From the NCBI RefSeq assembly GCF_900091465.1, contig NZ_FMHV01000002.1:3472001-3536000 (forward strand): a stretch of 64,000 nt of DNA, in the 5' to 3' direction. Below are positions 34,466 to 43,086 of this stretch, piece by piece. The position numbers and the translations under genes were made by a program. This DNA comes from Micromonospora rhizosphaerae. Lineage in GTDB: Bacteria > Actinomycetota > Actinomycetes > Mycobacteriales > Micromonosporaceae. How positions within the stretch are numbered: the stretch's first letter is position 1; each line of letters starts with the position of its first letter. The notes beneath the pieces were generated by a model that saw only the letters and a list, made by a program, of their open reading frames with translations, did no database searches and was not told where the DNA came from.

Positions 34466-35670
34466 CGGATGCCCTCCCTGCCGCAGCCGGACACGTCGAT
34501 CGTGCCGTCCACGACGGTTACCAGCTCCGGCCGGCGGCGGGCGAGTTCGTCGTTGCCGGCCGGGGCGTACTGCAGGCTGTTGCACTCGAAGGCGGGGACC
34601 GCGCGGACGGTCCGGGTGGCGAACGCCGCCGCGTGTTCCAGCGCGGCACCGACGTGGGTGAGGTCCTGCTGCACGACGTACCGCCCGCGCTGCCGCGCCC
34701 AGCAGTAGGTGAGCAGCGCCGCGGTCTGCCCACGGCAGGTCTTGACCACCACGCCGTCCCAGCCGGTCACCTCGTTGAGCCGGCGCGGGTCGGGTAGCCC
34801 CTCGTCGAGCAGGACGGGGATGCCGTTGCCCGGCGGTGCCACCGCAGCCGACCGGGGCAGCGGCTGCTCGACGTAGTCCACGGTCAGGCCGGGTGGCAGC
34901 GCGTCCAGCAGCGCGGTGACGTCCGACACGGTCCGGTAGCCCTCGTTCGGGTCCAGTGCCAGCCGGCAGCCCGGGCCGGCCGCGGCCTGGACGGCCATCA
35001 CCCGTGCCGCGTCGTGGGCTGGGTCGGCGCCGGCCAGTTTCACCTTGAGCCAGCGCGCGCCGGCCAGCCCGTCGAGCGGATCGTTCGCCCCGACCACCCA
35101 CTGCACCGGCAGCCGGGCGGGCGGGCGCGGGGCCAGATAGTCGACCGGGTACCGACCGGCGAAATCCGGCCCGAGGAAGGCGGACAGGTCGGGCACGTAC
35201 GGGTCGGCGTACAGCTGGAAGGCGGAACGGCCGGCGGCACGCGCCCACGCGTCGTGCACCGCCGCGTCGACCGGGCCGAGACACACCTCGGCGGCCAGCC
35301 GGGGCAGTGGCAGGTCGGGCAGCGCGTCGAGCAGGGCCGCGCCGATGCTGAGCGGATCACCGGCGCTGCCCAGCACCGCCTGCGCAAGCGCGGCCACCGC
35401 CGACCGCATCACGGTGTCGCGGTTGCCGCGGCTGCCGCCGGTCGAGCCGTCGCCGGCATCGTCGTGCCCGGTTGAGCCGTAGGCCCAGGGGTGGGACAGC
35501 AGCACGCTGCCGGTGCCGGACGCGTGCCGCCCGGCGGCGTCCACCTCGACGGTCACCGTCGCCTCGGTGAGCCCGTCGATCGGTCCGGAGCTCAGCACCA
35601 GCGGGGCGGCGAACGGGACGTCGCGGAACCGGACGGTGACGTCCGCCACCCGGACGTCCGTCGGCCTCAC
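34462..35670 (-). CDS. Enolase-superfamily (mandelate racemase/muconate lactonizing-like) enzyme
   Basis: This (beta/alpha)7 barrel enzyme (402 aa) abstracts the alpha-proton of a carboxylate. A KVK motif (WLKVKLAG) supplies the general base. The metal ligands are in LALDPNEGY, VEQPLP and LLDEGLPD, and VVVKTCRGQ holds the opposite-face Lys. The N-terminal capping domain is present. GTG 35670 overlaps the upstream stop (GTGA). In an operon with a Gfo/Idh dehydrogenase, a sugar-acid dehydratase or epimerase role is likely. The substrate cannot be assigned. Confidence 0.8.
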   Translation of the reverse strand: MRPTDVRVADVTVRFRDVPFAAPLVLSSGPIDGLTEATVTVEVDAAGRHASGTGSVLLSHPWAYGSTGHDDAGDGSTGGSRGNRDTVMRSAVAALAQAVLGSAGDPLSIGAALLDALPDLPLPRLAAEVCLGPVDAAVHDAWARAAGRSAFQLYADPYVPDLSAFLGPDFAGRYPVDYLAPRPPARLPVQWVVGANDPLDGLAGARWLKVKLAGADPAHDAARVMAVQAAAGPGCRLALDPNEGYRTVSDVTALLDALPPGLTVDYVEQPLPRSAAVAPPGNGIPVLLDEGLPDPRRLNEVTGWDGVVVKTCRGQTAALLTYCWARQRGRYVVQQDLTHVGAALEHAAAFATRTVRAVPAFECNSLQYAPAGNDELARRRPELVTVVDGTIDVSGCGREGIR

Positions 35671-36545
35671 CGCAGCTTCGCCCGTCGGTACGCGGCGGCG
35701 AACGCGGGCCCGTCGTATTCCACCCCGGCCAGGTCCGGGTCGTCGAAGGAGACCCAGCGGCCGCCGTCGTAACGCGAGCACAACCCGGCGAGGGCGGCCA
35801 GCTCCGGTTCGATCAGGGCGGACATCGGCATCGGGTCCGGAGCCTGCCCGGACAGGTACGGCACGACGGCGTGCAGCATCGTTTCGTACAGCGCGGACGG
35901 GTCGACCTCGACGTGACGCACGGACCGGCCCGACAGGACGGTCGCCCAAAAGGGGTGGCGTGCCGGGGTTTCCCCCACCGACACCATCCCGGTGCGCCCG
36001 TCGGCCCAGGCGATCTCGACCCGGGCCTGGCCGCGCCCGCCGAGCCACCGTGCCCGCCGCATGCCGGGTCCGAGCAGCCCGTGCAGCAGCGAGTACGCGT
36101 GGATGCCGTAGTCGAATTCGTGACCGGAACAGCCGGCGAGGGCGAACTCGGCGTCCGGGTCACGCTCCACCGCCCAGCGCAGCGAGGAGCCCCCGGAGAG
36201 CCGTACGCCGTGGCCGGCCCACTCGACGAGCTGCGCCAGGTCGGCGGCGTTCCCGGCGAACGGCTTGTCCAGCAGCACCGCCCGACCGGCGGCGACGAAC
36301 GGCGTGACCCGCTCGATGTGCGTGGACCAGTCGGCGCCGGAGACCAGGGCCAGGTCCACCGCGTCGGCCATGGGGTACAGGTCGTCGAAGACGTGCCGTA
36401 TGCCGTGCTGGGCGGCGAACTCCGCCGCCGGTCCGTGGGGTCCGTGGTGCCACACCGCGACCACGTCGTGGTCCATCGCCCGCAGCAGTGGGGTGAACGC
36501 GCCGGGGTGGGAGGTGTCCAGATCGACCAGGCCAATCCGCGCCAT
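35667..36545 (-). CDS. Gfo/Idh/MocA-family oxidoreductase (1)
   Basis: This NAD(P)-dependent sugar dehydrogenase-like protein (292 aa) shows an atypical N-terminus (ARIGLVDLDTSHPGAF) in place of the usual GxGxxG, then AVLLDKPFAGN with the catalytic Lys in the usual (E/D)KP position and the C-terminal GHEFDYGIHAYSLLHG with conserved Asp and His. ATG 36545 shares one base with the permease stop. The missing glycine motif suggests an altered cofactor site or a specialised subfamily. It sits between the permease and dehydratase genes of one operon. Confidence 0.75.
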   Translation of the reverse strand: MARIGLVDLDTSHPGAFTPLLRAMDHDVVAVWHHGPHGPAAEFAAQHGIRHVFDDLYPMADAVDLALVSGADWSTHIERVTPFVAAGRAVLLDKPFAGNAADLAQLVEWAGHGVRLSGGSSLRWAVERDPDAEFALAGCSGHEFDYGIHAYSLLHGLLGPGMRRARWLGGRGQARVEIAWADGRTGMVSVGETPARHPFWATVLSGRSVRHVEVDPSALYETMLHAVVPYLSGQAPDPMPMSALIEPELAALAGLCSRYDGGRWVSFDDPDLAGVEYDGPAFAAAYRRAKLR

Positions 36546-37435
36546 CAGCCCTTCACCGCCCCGCGCATGCCGTCGACGAAGTGCTTCTGCATGGCGATGA
36601 AGAACACCACGATGGGCAGGACCGCGATCACCGTTCCTGCGGCCATCGACCGTACGTCGGTGCCGAAGATGCCCTGCAGGTAGGCCAGGCCGAGCGCGAT
36701 GGGGTACTTGTCCTCGCTCTTGAGCACGACCAGCGGCCAGATGAAGTTGTTCCACACGCTGATGAAACCGAAAATCGCGAGCGTGGCGAGGGTCGGGGTG
36801 ACCTGGCGGACGGCCACCCGCCAGAAGATCTGCCACTCGTTGCAGCCGTCCACTCGGGCCGCGTCGAACAGTTCCCGCGGGACCTGCTCGAAGGCCTGCT
36901 TCAGAAGGAACACCCCGAAGGCGGAGAGCAGCCCCGGCAGGACGACGCCGGCGAAGGTGTCGACCATGCCGAGTTCGGACACGACGAGGAACCGCGGTAC
37001 CAGCATGACCTCGCCGGGCAGGAACATCGTCGACACGATCAGCGCGAACAGTGGTGCGCGGCCGCGGAACTCCATCCGGGCCAGCGGGTAGGCGGCCAAC
37101 GCCGAGATGACCAGGTATGCCGGCACGGTGAGCAGCTCGTAGATCATGGAGTTGGCCAGGTAGCGCGGGAAGGAGATCTTGGTCCACGACTCGACGAACC
37201 AGTCGAGCACCGGCGGTATCGGGATCAGCTGCGGGGGGAACGAGTACACCGGCTGGCTCGCGGGTTTGAGCGCGCTGGTGAGCAGGATGAGGAACGGGCC
37301 GATGAACAGGGCGCCGATGAGGCAGAGCAGGGTGTAGAACCCGGCCTGCTTCATCCCGTTCAGGCTGACTCGCTTCGCTCGCCCCGGCTCTATGACGCGC
37401 CTTTGGGTGGTGTCTTGCTCGGTGCGATCGTTCAT
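36545..37435 (-). CDS. Sugar ABC transporter permease, MalG type
   Basis: Membrane permease (296 aa) with six helices, an Arg/Lys-rich N-terminus and the EAA loop RELFDAARVDGCNEWQIFWRVAVRQV. The end FVDGMRGAVKG is typical of CUT1 MalG proteins. ATG 37435 overlaps the partner's stop (ATGA). It pairs with the MalF protein at 37432-38376, and the binding protein is the divergent gene at 38621. No ATPase gene accompanies it. Confidence 0.9.
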   Translation of the reverse strand: MNDRTEQDTTQRRVIEPGRAKRVSLNGMKQAGFYTLLCLIGALFIGPFLILLTSALKPASQPVYSFPPQLIPIPPVLDWFVESWTKISFPRYLANSMIYELLTVPAYLVISALAAYPLARMEFRGRAPLFALIVSTMFLPGEVMLVPRFLVVSELGMVDTFAGVVLPGLLSAFGVFLLKQAFEQVPRELFDAARVDGCNEWQIFWRVAVRQVTPTLATLAIFGFISVWNNFIWPLVVLKSEDKYPIALGLAYLQGIFGTDVRSMAAGTVIAVLPIVVFFIAMQKHFVDGMRGAVKG

Positions 37436-38376
37436 CTGGCGGCCGCCTTCCCGCGAGTCAACCGGTAGGAGACGAGGGAGAACACGACGAGGATCGCCCA
37501 CAGCACCAGGCCCATCGCGCTCGCGTAGCCCATGTTGAAGTGGCGGAACGCCGCGTCGTAGATGTAGTAGCCGAGCGTGAGGGTGCCATCCTGCGGGCCG
37601 CCCTGTGTCATCACGAACACCGACGTGAAGACCTGCATCGAGTCGAGTGCCGCGAGGACCATGACCACCGCGATGTAGGGGCGCAGCATCGGCACGGTGA
37701 TACTGCTCAGCCGGCGCCACGGCCCGGCACCGTCCACCGCCGCCGCCTCGTAGAGCTCACGCGGTACGGACTGCAGTCCCGCGAGGTAGATCATCATGTA
37801 GTAGCCGAGCGACTTCCAGCTCTCGACCAGCACGAGCGCCGGCAGGGCCCAGCCCGGGTCGAGGAGGTACTGCACCGGCTGATCGAGCAGGCCGAGGGTG
37901 TTGAGCAGCCAGTTGAGGATCCCGCGCTGGTGGTAGACGTAGTTCCAGGCGATGGCAACGGCGACCATTGAGGTGACCACCGGTAGGTAGTAGACCAGGC
38001 GGAAGACCTTGATCCCCCGCAGCGGCAGGTTGACCAGGACCGCCAGCAGCAGCGGGATGACGACCAGGATCGGCAGCATGCCGATCAAGAAGAGGCCGGA
38101 GTTCGTCAGTGCCGTGTAGAAGCGGTCGTCGCCGAGCATGTGGCTGAAGTTGCCCAGGCCGACGAACTCGGCGGGCGAGACCACCCGGTAGTCGTAGAAC
38201 GCGAGCTGCACGGCGGTGACCGCGGGCCAGACGAAGAAGACGCCGAGCAGGGTCAAAGCGGGCAGCAGGAAGAGGTACGGGGTTGCACCCCAGTGCTGTC
38301 GGACCCGCCGGTTCCGGCCGGGAGGGGCGACCGAGTGCCCCGTCTCCGCCGGCGCGGGCACCACCGTCATCGTCAT
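37432..38376 (-). CDS. Sugar ABC transporter permease, MalF type
   Basis: Membrane permease (314 aa), first gene of the minus-strand operon 38376-32699. It has about six helices, the EAA loop RELYEAAAVDGAGPWRRLSSITVPMLRP and MTQGGPQDGTLTLGYYIYDAAF. It is divergent from the binding-protein gene at 38621; the 244-base space contains a promoter and a 30-bp dyad. The unit as a whole imports a sugar and processes it with the oxidoreductase, dehydratase and hexosaminidase downstream. Confidence 0.9.
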   Translation of the reverse strand: MTMTVVPAPAETGHSVAPPGRNRRVRQHWGATPYLFLLPALTLLGVFFVWPAVTAVQLAFYDYRVVSPAEFVGLGNFSHMLGDDRFYTALTNSGLFLIGMLPILVVIPLLLAVLVNLPLRGIKVFRLVYYLPVVTSMVAVAIAWNYVYHQRGILNWLLNTLGLLDQPVQYLLDPGWALPALVLVESWKSLGYYMMIYLAGLQSVPRELYEAAAVDGAGPWRRLSSITVPMLRPYIAVVMVLAALDSMQVFTSVFVMTQGGPQDGTLTLGYYIYDAAFRHFNMGYASAMGLVLWAILVVFSLVSYRLTRGKAAAR

Positions 38377-38440
38377 GCCGCACTTCCTTCATGGGTGGGC
38401 CGTCAGTCTTCGTGGGTGGACCGTCAGTCGATTGAACCCC

Positions 38441-38505
38441 TTGACAGGCCGAGCGTGATGGTTAACCTTTGTCCGCAACAAACTTTAAGGACCGCCGAAA
38501 TGTTG
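38441..38505 (+). promoter_or_regulatory. Promoter and dyad upstream of the 38621 binding protein
   Basis: TTGACA (38441-38446) and TAACCT (38463-38468) are 16 bases apart. A 30-bp dyad follows at 38476-38505 with outer CAACA/TGTTG arms and inner TTT..GG....CC.AAA symmetry, related in layout to the TTTCGG-N6-CCGAAA sites. It could control both divergent operons. Confidence 0.5.
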
Positions 38506-38620
38506 TCCGGACCCTATTTCGCCCCTTAGGCACTGTCAAGGTCACCGATGCGGGCTCCTTCCCGGGCCCTCGCGGCGGCCCGACCGATCGCCCAACCCCT
38601 AGGACCAATGGAGGTCTGCC

Positions 38621-39904
38621 GTGAGGGTTACTTCGCTGCTGGCCAGAGCCCTGGCCGCCGGGCTCGCGCTCGGTCTTGCGACCGGTTGTGTCGCCGGGAC
38701 CGAGAAGGACAAGTCCAGCACCAACAGCACCGAGCTCGAGTTCTGGACCATCAATCTGAAGAAGAACTTCGAGAGCTACATCACCGGGCTCATCGACGGA
38801 TTCAAGAAGCAGCACCCGGATGCGAAGCTCACCTGGGTGGACGTGCCGGGCAACGAGGTGAAGCCCAAGCTGCTCGCCGCGGTGGCGGCCGGTAAGGCGC
38901 CTGACGTGGTCAACCTGACCAACGTCGACCTGGAGGAGTTCATCCCGTCGCTGACCGACCTCAGCCCGTACGTCACCGACGAACAGCAGAAGGCGTACGT
39001 GCCGAACCTGCTCGAGCCGCTCAAGCCCGACGGGAAGCTGATCGGCCTGCCCTGGTACAACGGCGGCGCACCGGTCTCGATCTACAACAGCGAACTGGTC
39101 AGCAAGGCCGGCCTGGACGTCAACAACCCGCCGAAGACCTTCACCGAGGCGCTGCAGTGGGCGACGAAGCTGCACCAGGCGACGCCCAAGGTGTACGGCA
39201 TGAACGGCATCCCCGACGTGTCGGTGATGCAGGCCGAGGGCGTGCCGATGCTGTCGGCCGACCGCACCAAGGCTGCCTTCAACACACCCGAGGCGAAGGC
39301 GATCCTCTCGGCCTGGAAGGACGCCTACGCCAAGGGTGGCCTCGCCCCCGGCACCACGGTCAAGGATGACCGCCAGTACCCGCAGACGCTCGACAACCAG
39401 CAGGTAGCGTTCTCGGCCGGCGGCCTGCCGTTCCAGCTGAAGAACATCGAGAAGAACGCGCCTGATGTCTTCAAGAAGCTCAAGCTTGCGCCGGGGGCGA
39501 CCGGGGCGGCAGGCACCTACGTGCTGCCGGACCAGCAGACGTTCGTCGTGCCCAAGGGCGCGAAGAACCCGAAGCTCGCCGCCGAGTTCGGTCTCTACCT
39601 CACCAACGCCGAGAACCAGACCGCGTTCTGCAAACTCGTCGCGATCTACCCGTCCACCGTGGAGTCCCTGAAGGACCCCCAGTTCAGCACCTTCCAGCCG
39701 GGCAACCTGCACGACGAAGCCCGCAAGCTCGTCGCGGACGAGCTGCCCAAGCTCCAGCTCGGCTTCCTCGGCACCGGCAAGGACGACAAGCTGACCGAGC
39801 GCTGGCGGGAGAACGTGCGGGCGATGCTCACCGGCACCAAGAGCCCCGACCAGGCGCTCGCCGACGCCGAGAAAGAGTGGAACACCATTCTCGCCGCCAA
39901 GTGA
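38621..39904 (+). CDS. Sugar ABC transporter binding lipoprotein
   Basis: This CUT1 solute-binding lipoprotein (427 aa) has a signal with lipobox LATGC. It contains ELEFWTINLKKNFESYITGLIDGFKKQHPDAKLTWVDVPG, APDVVNLTNVDLEEF and GLPWYNGGAPVSIYN, like UgpB/MalE-type sugar receptors. GTG 38621 has GGAGG 6 bases upstream. It is the receptor for the divergent permease pair (38376-36545). A strong hairpin separates it from the downstream catabolic genes, which probably raises receptor expression. Confidence 0.9.
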   Translation: MRVTSLLARALAAGLALGLATGCVAGTEKDKSSTNSTELEFWTINLKKNFESYITGLIDGFKKQHPDAKLTWVDVPGNEVKPKLLAAVAAGKAPDVVNLTNVDLEEFIPSLTDLSPYVTDEQQKAYVPNLLEPLKPDGKLIGLPWYNGGAPVSIYNSELVSKAGLDVNNPPKTFTEALQWATKLHQATPKVYGMNGIPDVSVMQAEGVPMLSADRTKAAFNTPEAKAILSAWKDAYAKGGLAPGTTVKDDRQYPQTLDNQQVAFSAGGLPFQLKNIEKNAPDVFKKLKLAPGATGAAGTYVLPDQQTFVVPKGAKNPKLAAEFGLYLTNAENQTAFCKLVAIYPSTVESLKDPQFSTFQPGNLHDEARKLVADELPKLQLGFLGTGKDDKLTERWRENVRAMLTGTKSPDQALADAEKEWNTILAAK

Positions 39905-39909
39905 TCCAC

Positions 39910-39942
39910 CCGGTGGCCGCCCCTGCCAGGGGCGGCCACCGG
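39910..39942 (+). terminator. Intra-operon hairpin after the binding-protein gene
   Basis: Perfect 15-bp GC-rich arms with a 3-base loop begin 6 bases after the stop and 18 bases before the next ATG. A partial terminator or mRNA stabiliser is likely, as after tctC. Confidence 0.75.
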
Positions 39943-39959
39943 CCCAGGGAAGGACGAAC

Positions 39960-40973
39960 ATGCCGCAGTTGGGTGTCGGAATCGTCGGTGCCGGCATCAT
40001 GGGTCGAGCCCACGCGAGCGTCCTCGCCGAGCACCCGGCCACCCGGGTCGTCGCCGTGACCAGCCGGACCAGGGACTCGGCGGAGAAGCTCGCCGTCGAG
40101 TACGACGCGAGCGTCCACCCGGACGTCGCCGCGCTGGTCGCCGACGCCGACGTGGACATCGTGGTCGTGGCGACCCCGGACCATCTGCACGCCGAGACGG
40201 TCTGCGCGGCCGCGGAGGCCGGCAAGCACGTGCTGGTGGAGAAGCCGTTCACCACCGACCCGGGTGACGCCGAGCGCGCGGTGGCGGCGGTCCGGCAGGC
40301 CGGGGTCAAGGCGATGACCCTGTTCAACCACCGCTGGGTTCCCGCCTACGCCCAGGCGCAGGCCCGCATCGCCGCCGGTGACATCGGCCGCCCCCGGGTG
40401 GCGTACGCCCGCAAGAACGACACCCGCTACGTCCCGACCCGGATGATCCCGTGGGCGGACCGGACCACCTGCGCCTGGTTCCTGTCCAGCCACGACATCG
40501 ACCTCGTCTGCTGGATGTTCGACGACCAGGTGGAGACGGTCTACGCCTCCGCCGTCGACGGCGTGCTGCGCGGGCTGGGGGTGGACACACCGGACGCGAT
40601 CCAGGCGCAGTGCCGCTTCCGCGGTGGCGGGGTGGCGACCTTCGAGTCGTGCTGGACATACCCGGACACCTTCCCCACGATGACCGACTCGTTCGTCGAG
40701 GTCATCGGTGAGCGGGGCGTGATCCACCTCGACCGCAAGTGTGAGCAGATCGAGATCGCCACCGAGGACGCCTACCAGTACCCGCGCAACCTGCTGCTGC
40801 GCACGGTGCACGGGGTGCCGGCCGGCGCGGTACGGGACGCGATCTGGCACCTGGTCGACTGCGTACGTCACGACCGTGAACCGTTGGTGACGTTGGAGTC
40901 CAGCCGACACGTCACCGCGGTGTTGGCCGCCATCCACCGCTCGATCGCCTCGGGCCGACCGGAGGCCGTCTGA
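39960..40973 (+). CDS. Gfo/Idh/MocA-family oxidoreductase (2)
   Basis: This cytosolic NAD(P)-dependent dehydrogenase (337 aa) has a standard Rossmann motif VGIVGAGIMGRAHASVL, VVVATPDHLHAET and KHVLVEKPFTTDPGDAE with the catalytic Lys. The C-terminal domain contains SSHDIDLVCWMFDD with conserved Asp and His. AGGGAAGGA precedes the ATG. It is the first enzyme of the plus-strand operon running to 47910. It may oxidise a sugar or uronate derivative released by the heparinase-like lyase next door. Confidence 0.85.
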   Translation: MPQLGVGIVGAGIMGRAHASVLAEHPATRVVAVTSRTRDSAEKLAVEYDASVHPDVAALVADADVDIVVVATPDHLHAETVCAAAEAGKHVLVEKPFTTDPGDAERAVAAVRQAGVKAMTLFNHRWVPAYAQAQARIAAGDIGRPRVAYARKNDTRYVPTRMIPWADRTTCAWFLSSHDIDLVCWMFDDQVETVYASAVDGVLRGLGVDTPDAIQAQCRFRGGGVATFESCWTYPDTFPTMTDSFVEVIGERGVIHLDRKCEQIEIATEDAYQYPRNLLLRTVHGVPAGAVRDAIWHLVDCVRHDREPLVTLESSRHVTAVLAAIHRSIASGRPEAV

Positions 40974-40974
40974 C

Positions 40975-43086
40975 ATGACCACCCTGGTGGAAAAGGCGCG
41001 ACACGTCGACGAGTTGCGGATGCGGCACATCAGCCCGGAAGCGCTCGCCGCCGCGGTGGATGTGCCGGATCTGCGGGCGCGGCTGTCGACCCGTACCGGG
41101 GTCACGCCGGTGCGCGATCCGCTCCGATGGGCGGCGCACCTGCGCGGCACCCCGCGCGCCGCCGAGGTGCTGGCCGCCGCCGACGCGCTGCTCGACCAGC
41201 CCTTCGACTTCACCGACCCGGCACATGGGCGGTCCGGGCTGTACGGGTTCCACTACCTCTACTGGACCAACCCGCTCGTCCAGGCGTACGCGCTCACCGG
41301 CGAGCGGCGGTACGCCGAACGGTTCGGCGCGATCGTGGACGACTGGTACGCCGTCCGCGACCAGGTACGCGGCGAGTGGCCGGGGCTGGACGTGGTCTGG
41401 TACACCCTCGGGGTCGCCTGCCGTTCGCAGGTGCTGCTGGGTGCCCTGCACACTCTCGGTCACGAACTGAGCGAGAAGACCCGGCACCGGTTGGTCGCGA
41501 CGCTGCTCGGCGGCGCGCGCTGGCTCGCCGAGGAGCACGACGCGTTCCGGCACGGCAACTGGCAGCTCGCCGGCTGTGCGGTACTCACCGAGATCGCCGG
41601 CTATCTACCGGAGTTCACCGAAGCATCGGCCTGGTCCGCGGTGGCGGGCGAGCGGCTGCACGAGCACCTGATGCTGGACGTGTACGCCGACGGCGGGCAC
41701 TACGAGCGCAGCCCGTCCTACCACCTCATGTGCCTGGCCGGGTTGCAGAACGCGGCGCTGCGCGACGAGAGCCTGCGGGCGCATCCGCGGCTGCGCGCGA
41801 TGCACGACTGGCTGCTGGCGATGGCCACACCCGGGGGAGTCGTACCGCCGTTCAACGACTCGCACGTGCCGCACGTGGCCGAGCCGCTGCTCCGCGGCTG
41901 GCACCTGTACGGCGACCCGGCGTACCTCGCCGTCGCCCGAGCGCACCTGCCGGCCGAGCGGATCGCCGAGATCCTCGCCTGGCTGGAACTGCGCGAACTT
42001 CCCGCCGAGTCACCCGAGGCGGCCCCGGCCCGCTCGGTCCTGCTGCCGCAGAGCAAGTTCGCCGTGCTGCGGGTCGGCGGGCACTACGGGGTGGTCAACT
42101 GCGGGCCGTACATCGAACACGAGTTGGAGAGCCACAGCCACCACGCGGCGCTCGACCTGGTGCTGTGGGGCCACGGCGCGGCGCTGGCCTGGGAGCCCGG
42201 CGGGCCGGAGAGTTACGACGATCCGCAGTACCAGGGCTGGTACCGGGCGACCCGGGCGCACAACACGATCCAGCCCGGCGACGGAGATGTCGGCGAGGAC
42301 CACGACGCCCGCGTCGACGCCCACGTGAGGCTTCCCGAGTGCGACATGCTGGTCGCCGAGCACACCGGTTGGGGCGCGCCACACCGCAGATGCGTGCTCC
42401 TGCTGCGCGACGATCCGACCTACTGGGTCATCAGTGACGACTATCAAGACGGGCCGTACGACTGGCGGTTGGGTGCCCTCCAGCCGTGGAGCGGTGATCC
42501 GGCCACCGGGTTGCACGGCGGGATCGGCCCCGCCCTGCTCGTGCTCCCCGTCGACCTGCCGCAGGCCGTGCGCACCGACTCGGGTCCGACCCGGATACCC
42601 GACGCCGAAGGCGCGTCGTCGCCGGCGACGCTGTACGGGCTCACTCTGCGCTATCCGGCCGGCCGGGCCCGGCACGTGCTGGTGCCGTACGCCGCCACGC
42701 GTCCCACGGTGAGTCTGTCGGAGGCCGGCCCGGTGCTGCGGATCGCCCACGCGGGTGGCGTGGACGTCATCGGGGACGGGTCGGTGGTGCGACTGGGCGA
42801 CGGCCGGCTGCGCGCCGCGGCGTCGTGGGCCGGTAACCCGATCGAGCATGCCGGGCGGACGCTGGTGCGAGGCCGTGCCGACGCCGTGGGCCTGACGGTC
42901 GATGCGGACCGCTGGACCGTCACGGCCGAGGTCGCCGCCCGGACCGTGTTGTGGATCGCCGCGGCCGGAGCCACCCGGCTCGACGGGGTGCGGATCAGCC
43001 CGACCCGGGTCGACGGCGGCAGCCGGGTCACGCTGCCGGCGGCCGGCCGGTGGAGAGTACAGATCGATAGCGAGGGGGAGCGATGA
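40975..43086 (+). CDS. Heparinase II/III-family polysaccharide lyase-like protein
   Basis: This large protein (703 aa) without signal peptide has the heparinase II/III architecture. The N-terminal alpha/alpha toroid contains FRHGNWQLAGC (Asn site) and DGGHYERSPSYHLMCLAGL (Tyr/His site). The beta-sandwich starts at KFAVLRVGGHYGVVNCG with ESHSHHAALDLVLWG, the position of the conserved catalytic His. Lyases of this family cleave uronate-containing chains by beta-elimination. The cytoplasmic location suggests that it acts on imported oligosaccharides. It overlaps the aminotransferase gene by 4 bases. The substrate is unknown. Confidence 0.8.
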   Translation: MTTLVEKARHVDELRMRHISPEALAAAVDVPDLRARLSTRTGVTPVRDPLRWAAHLRGTPRAAEVLAAADALLDQPFDFTDPAHGRSGLYGFHYLYWTNPLVQAYALTGERRYAERFGAIVDDWYAVRDQVRGEWPGLDVVWYTLGVACRSQVLLGALHTLGHELSEKTRHRLVATLLGGARWLAEEHDAFRHGNWQLAGCAVLTEIAGYLPEFTEASAWSAVAGERLHEHLMLDVYADGGHYERSPSYHLMCLAGLQNAALRDESLRAHPRLRAMHDWLLAMATPGGVVPPFNDSHVPHVAEPLLRGWHLYGDPAYLAVARAHLPAERIAEILAWLELRELPAESPEAAPARSVLLPQSKFAVLRVGGHYGVVNCGPYIEHELESHSHHAALDLVLWGHGAALAWEPGGPESYDDPQYQGWYRATRAHNTIQPGDGDVGEDHDARVDAHVRLPECDMLVAEHTGWGAPHRRCVLLLRDDPTYWVISDDYQDGPYDWRLGALQPWSGDPATGLHGGIGPALLVLPVDLPQAVRTDSGPTRIPDAEGASSPATLYGLTLRYPAGRARHVLVPYAATRPTVSLSEAGPVLRIAHAGGVDVIGDGSVVRLGDGRLRAAASWAGNPIEHAGRTLVRGRADAVGLTVDADRWTVTAEVAARTVLWIAAAGATRLDGVRISPTRVDGGSRVTLPAAGRWRVQIDSEGER

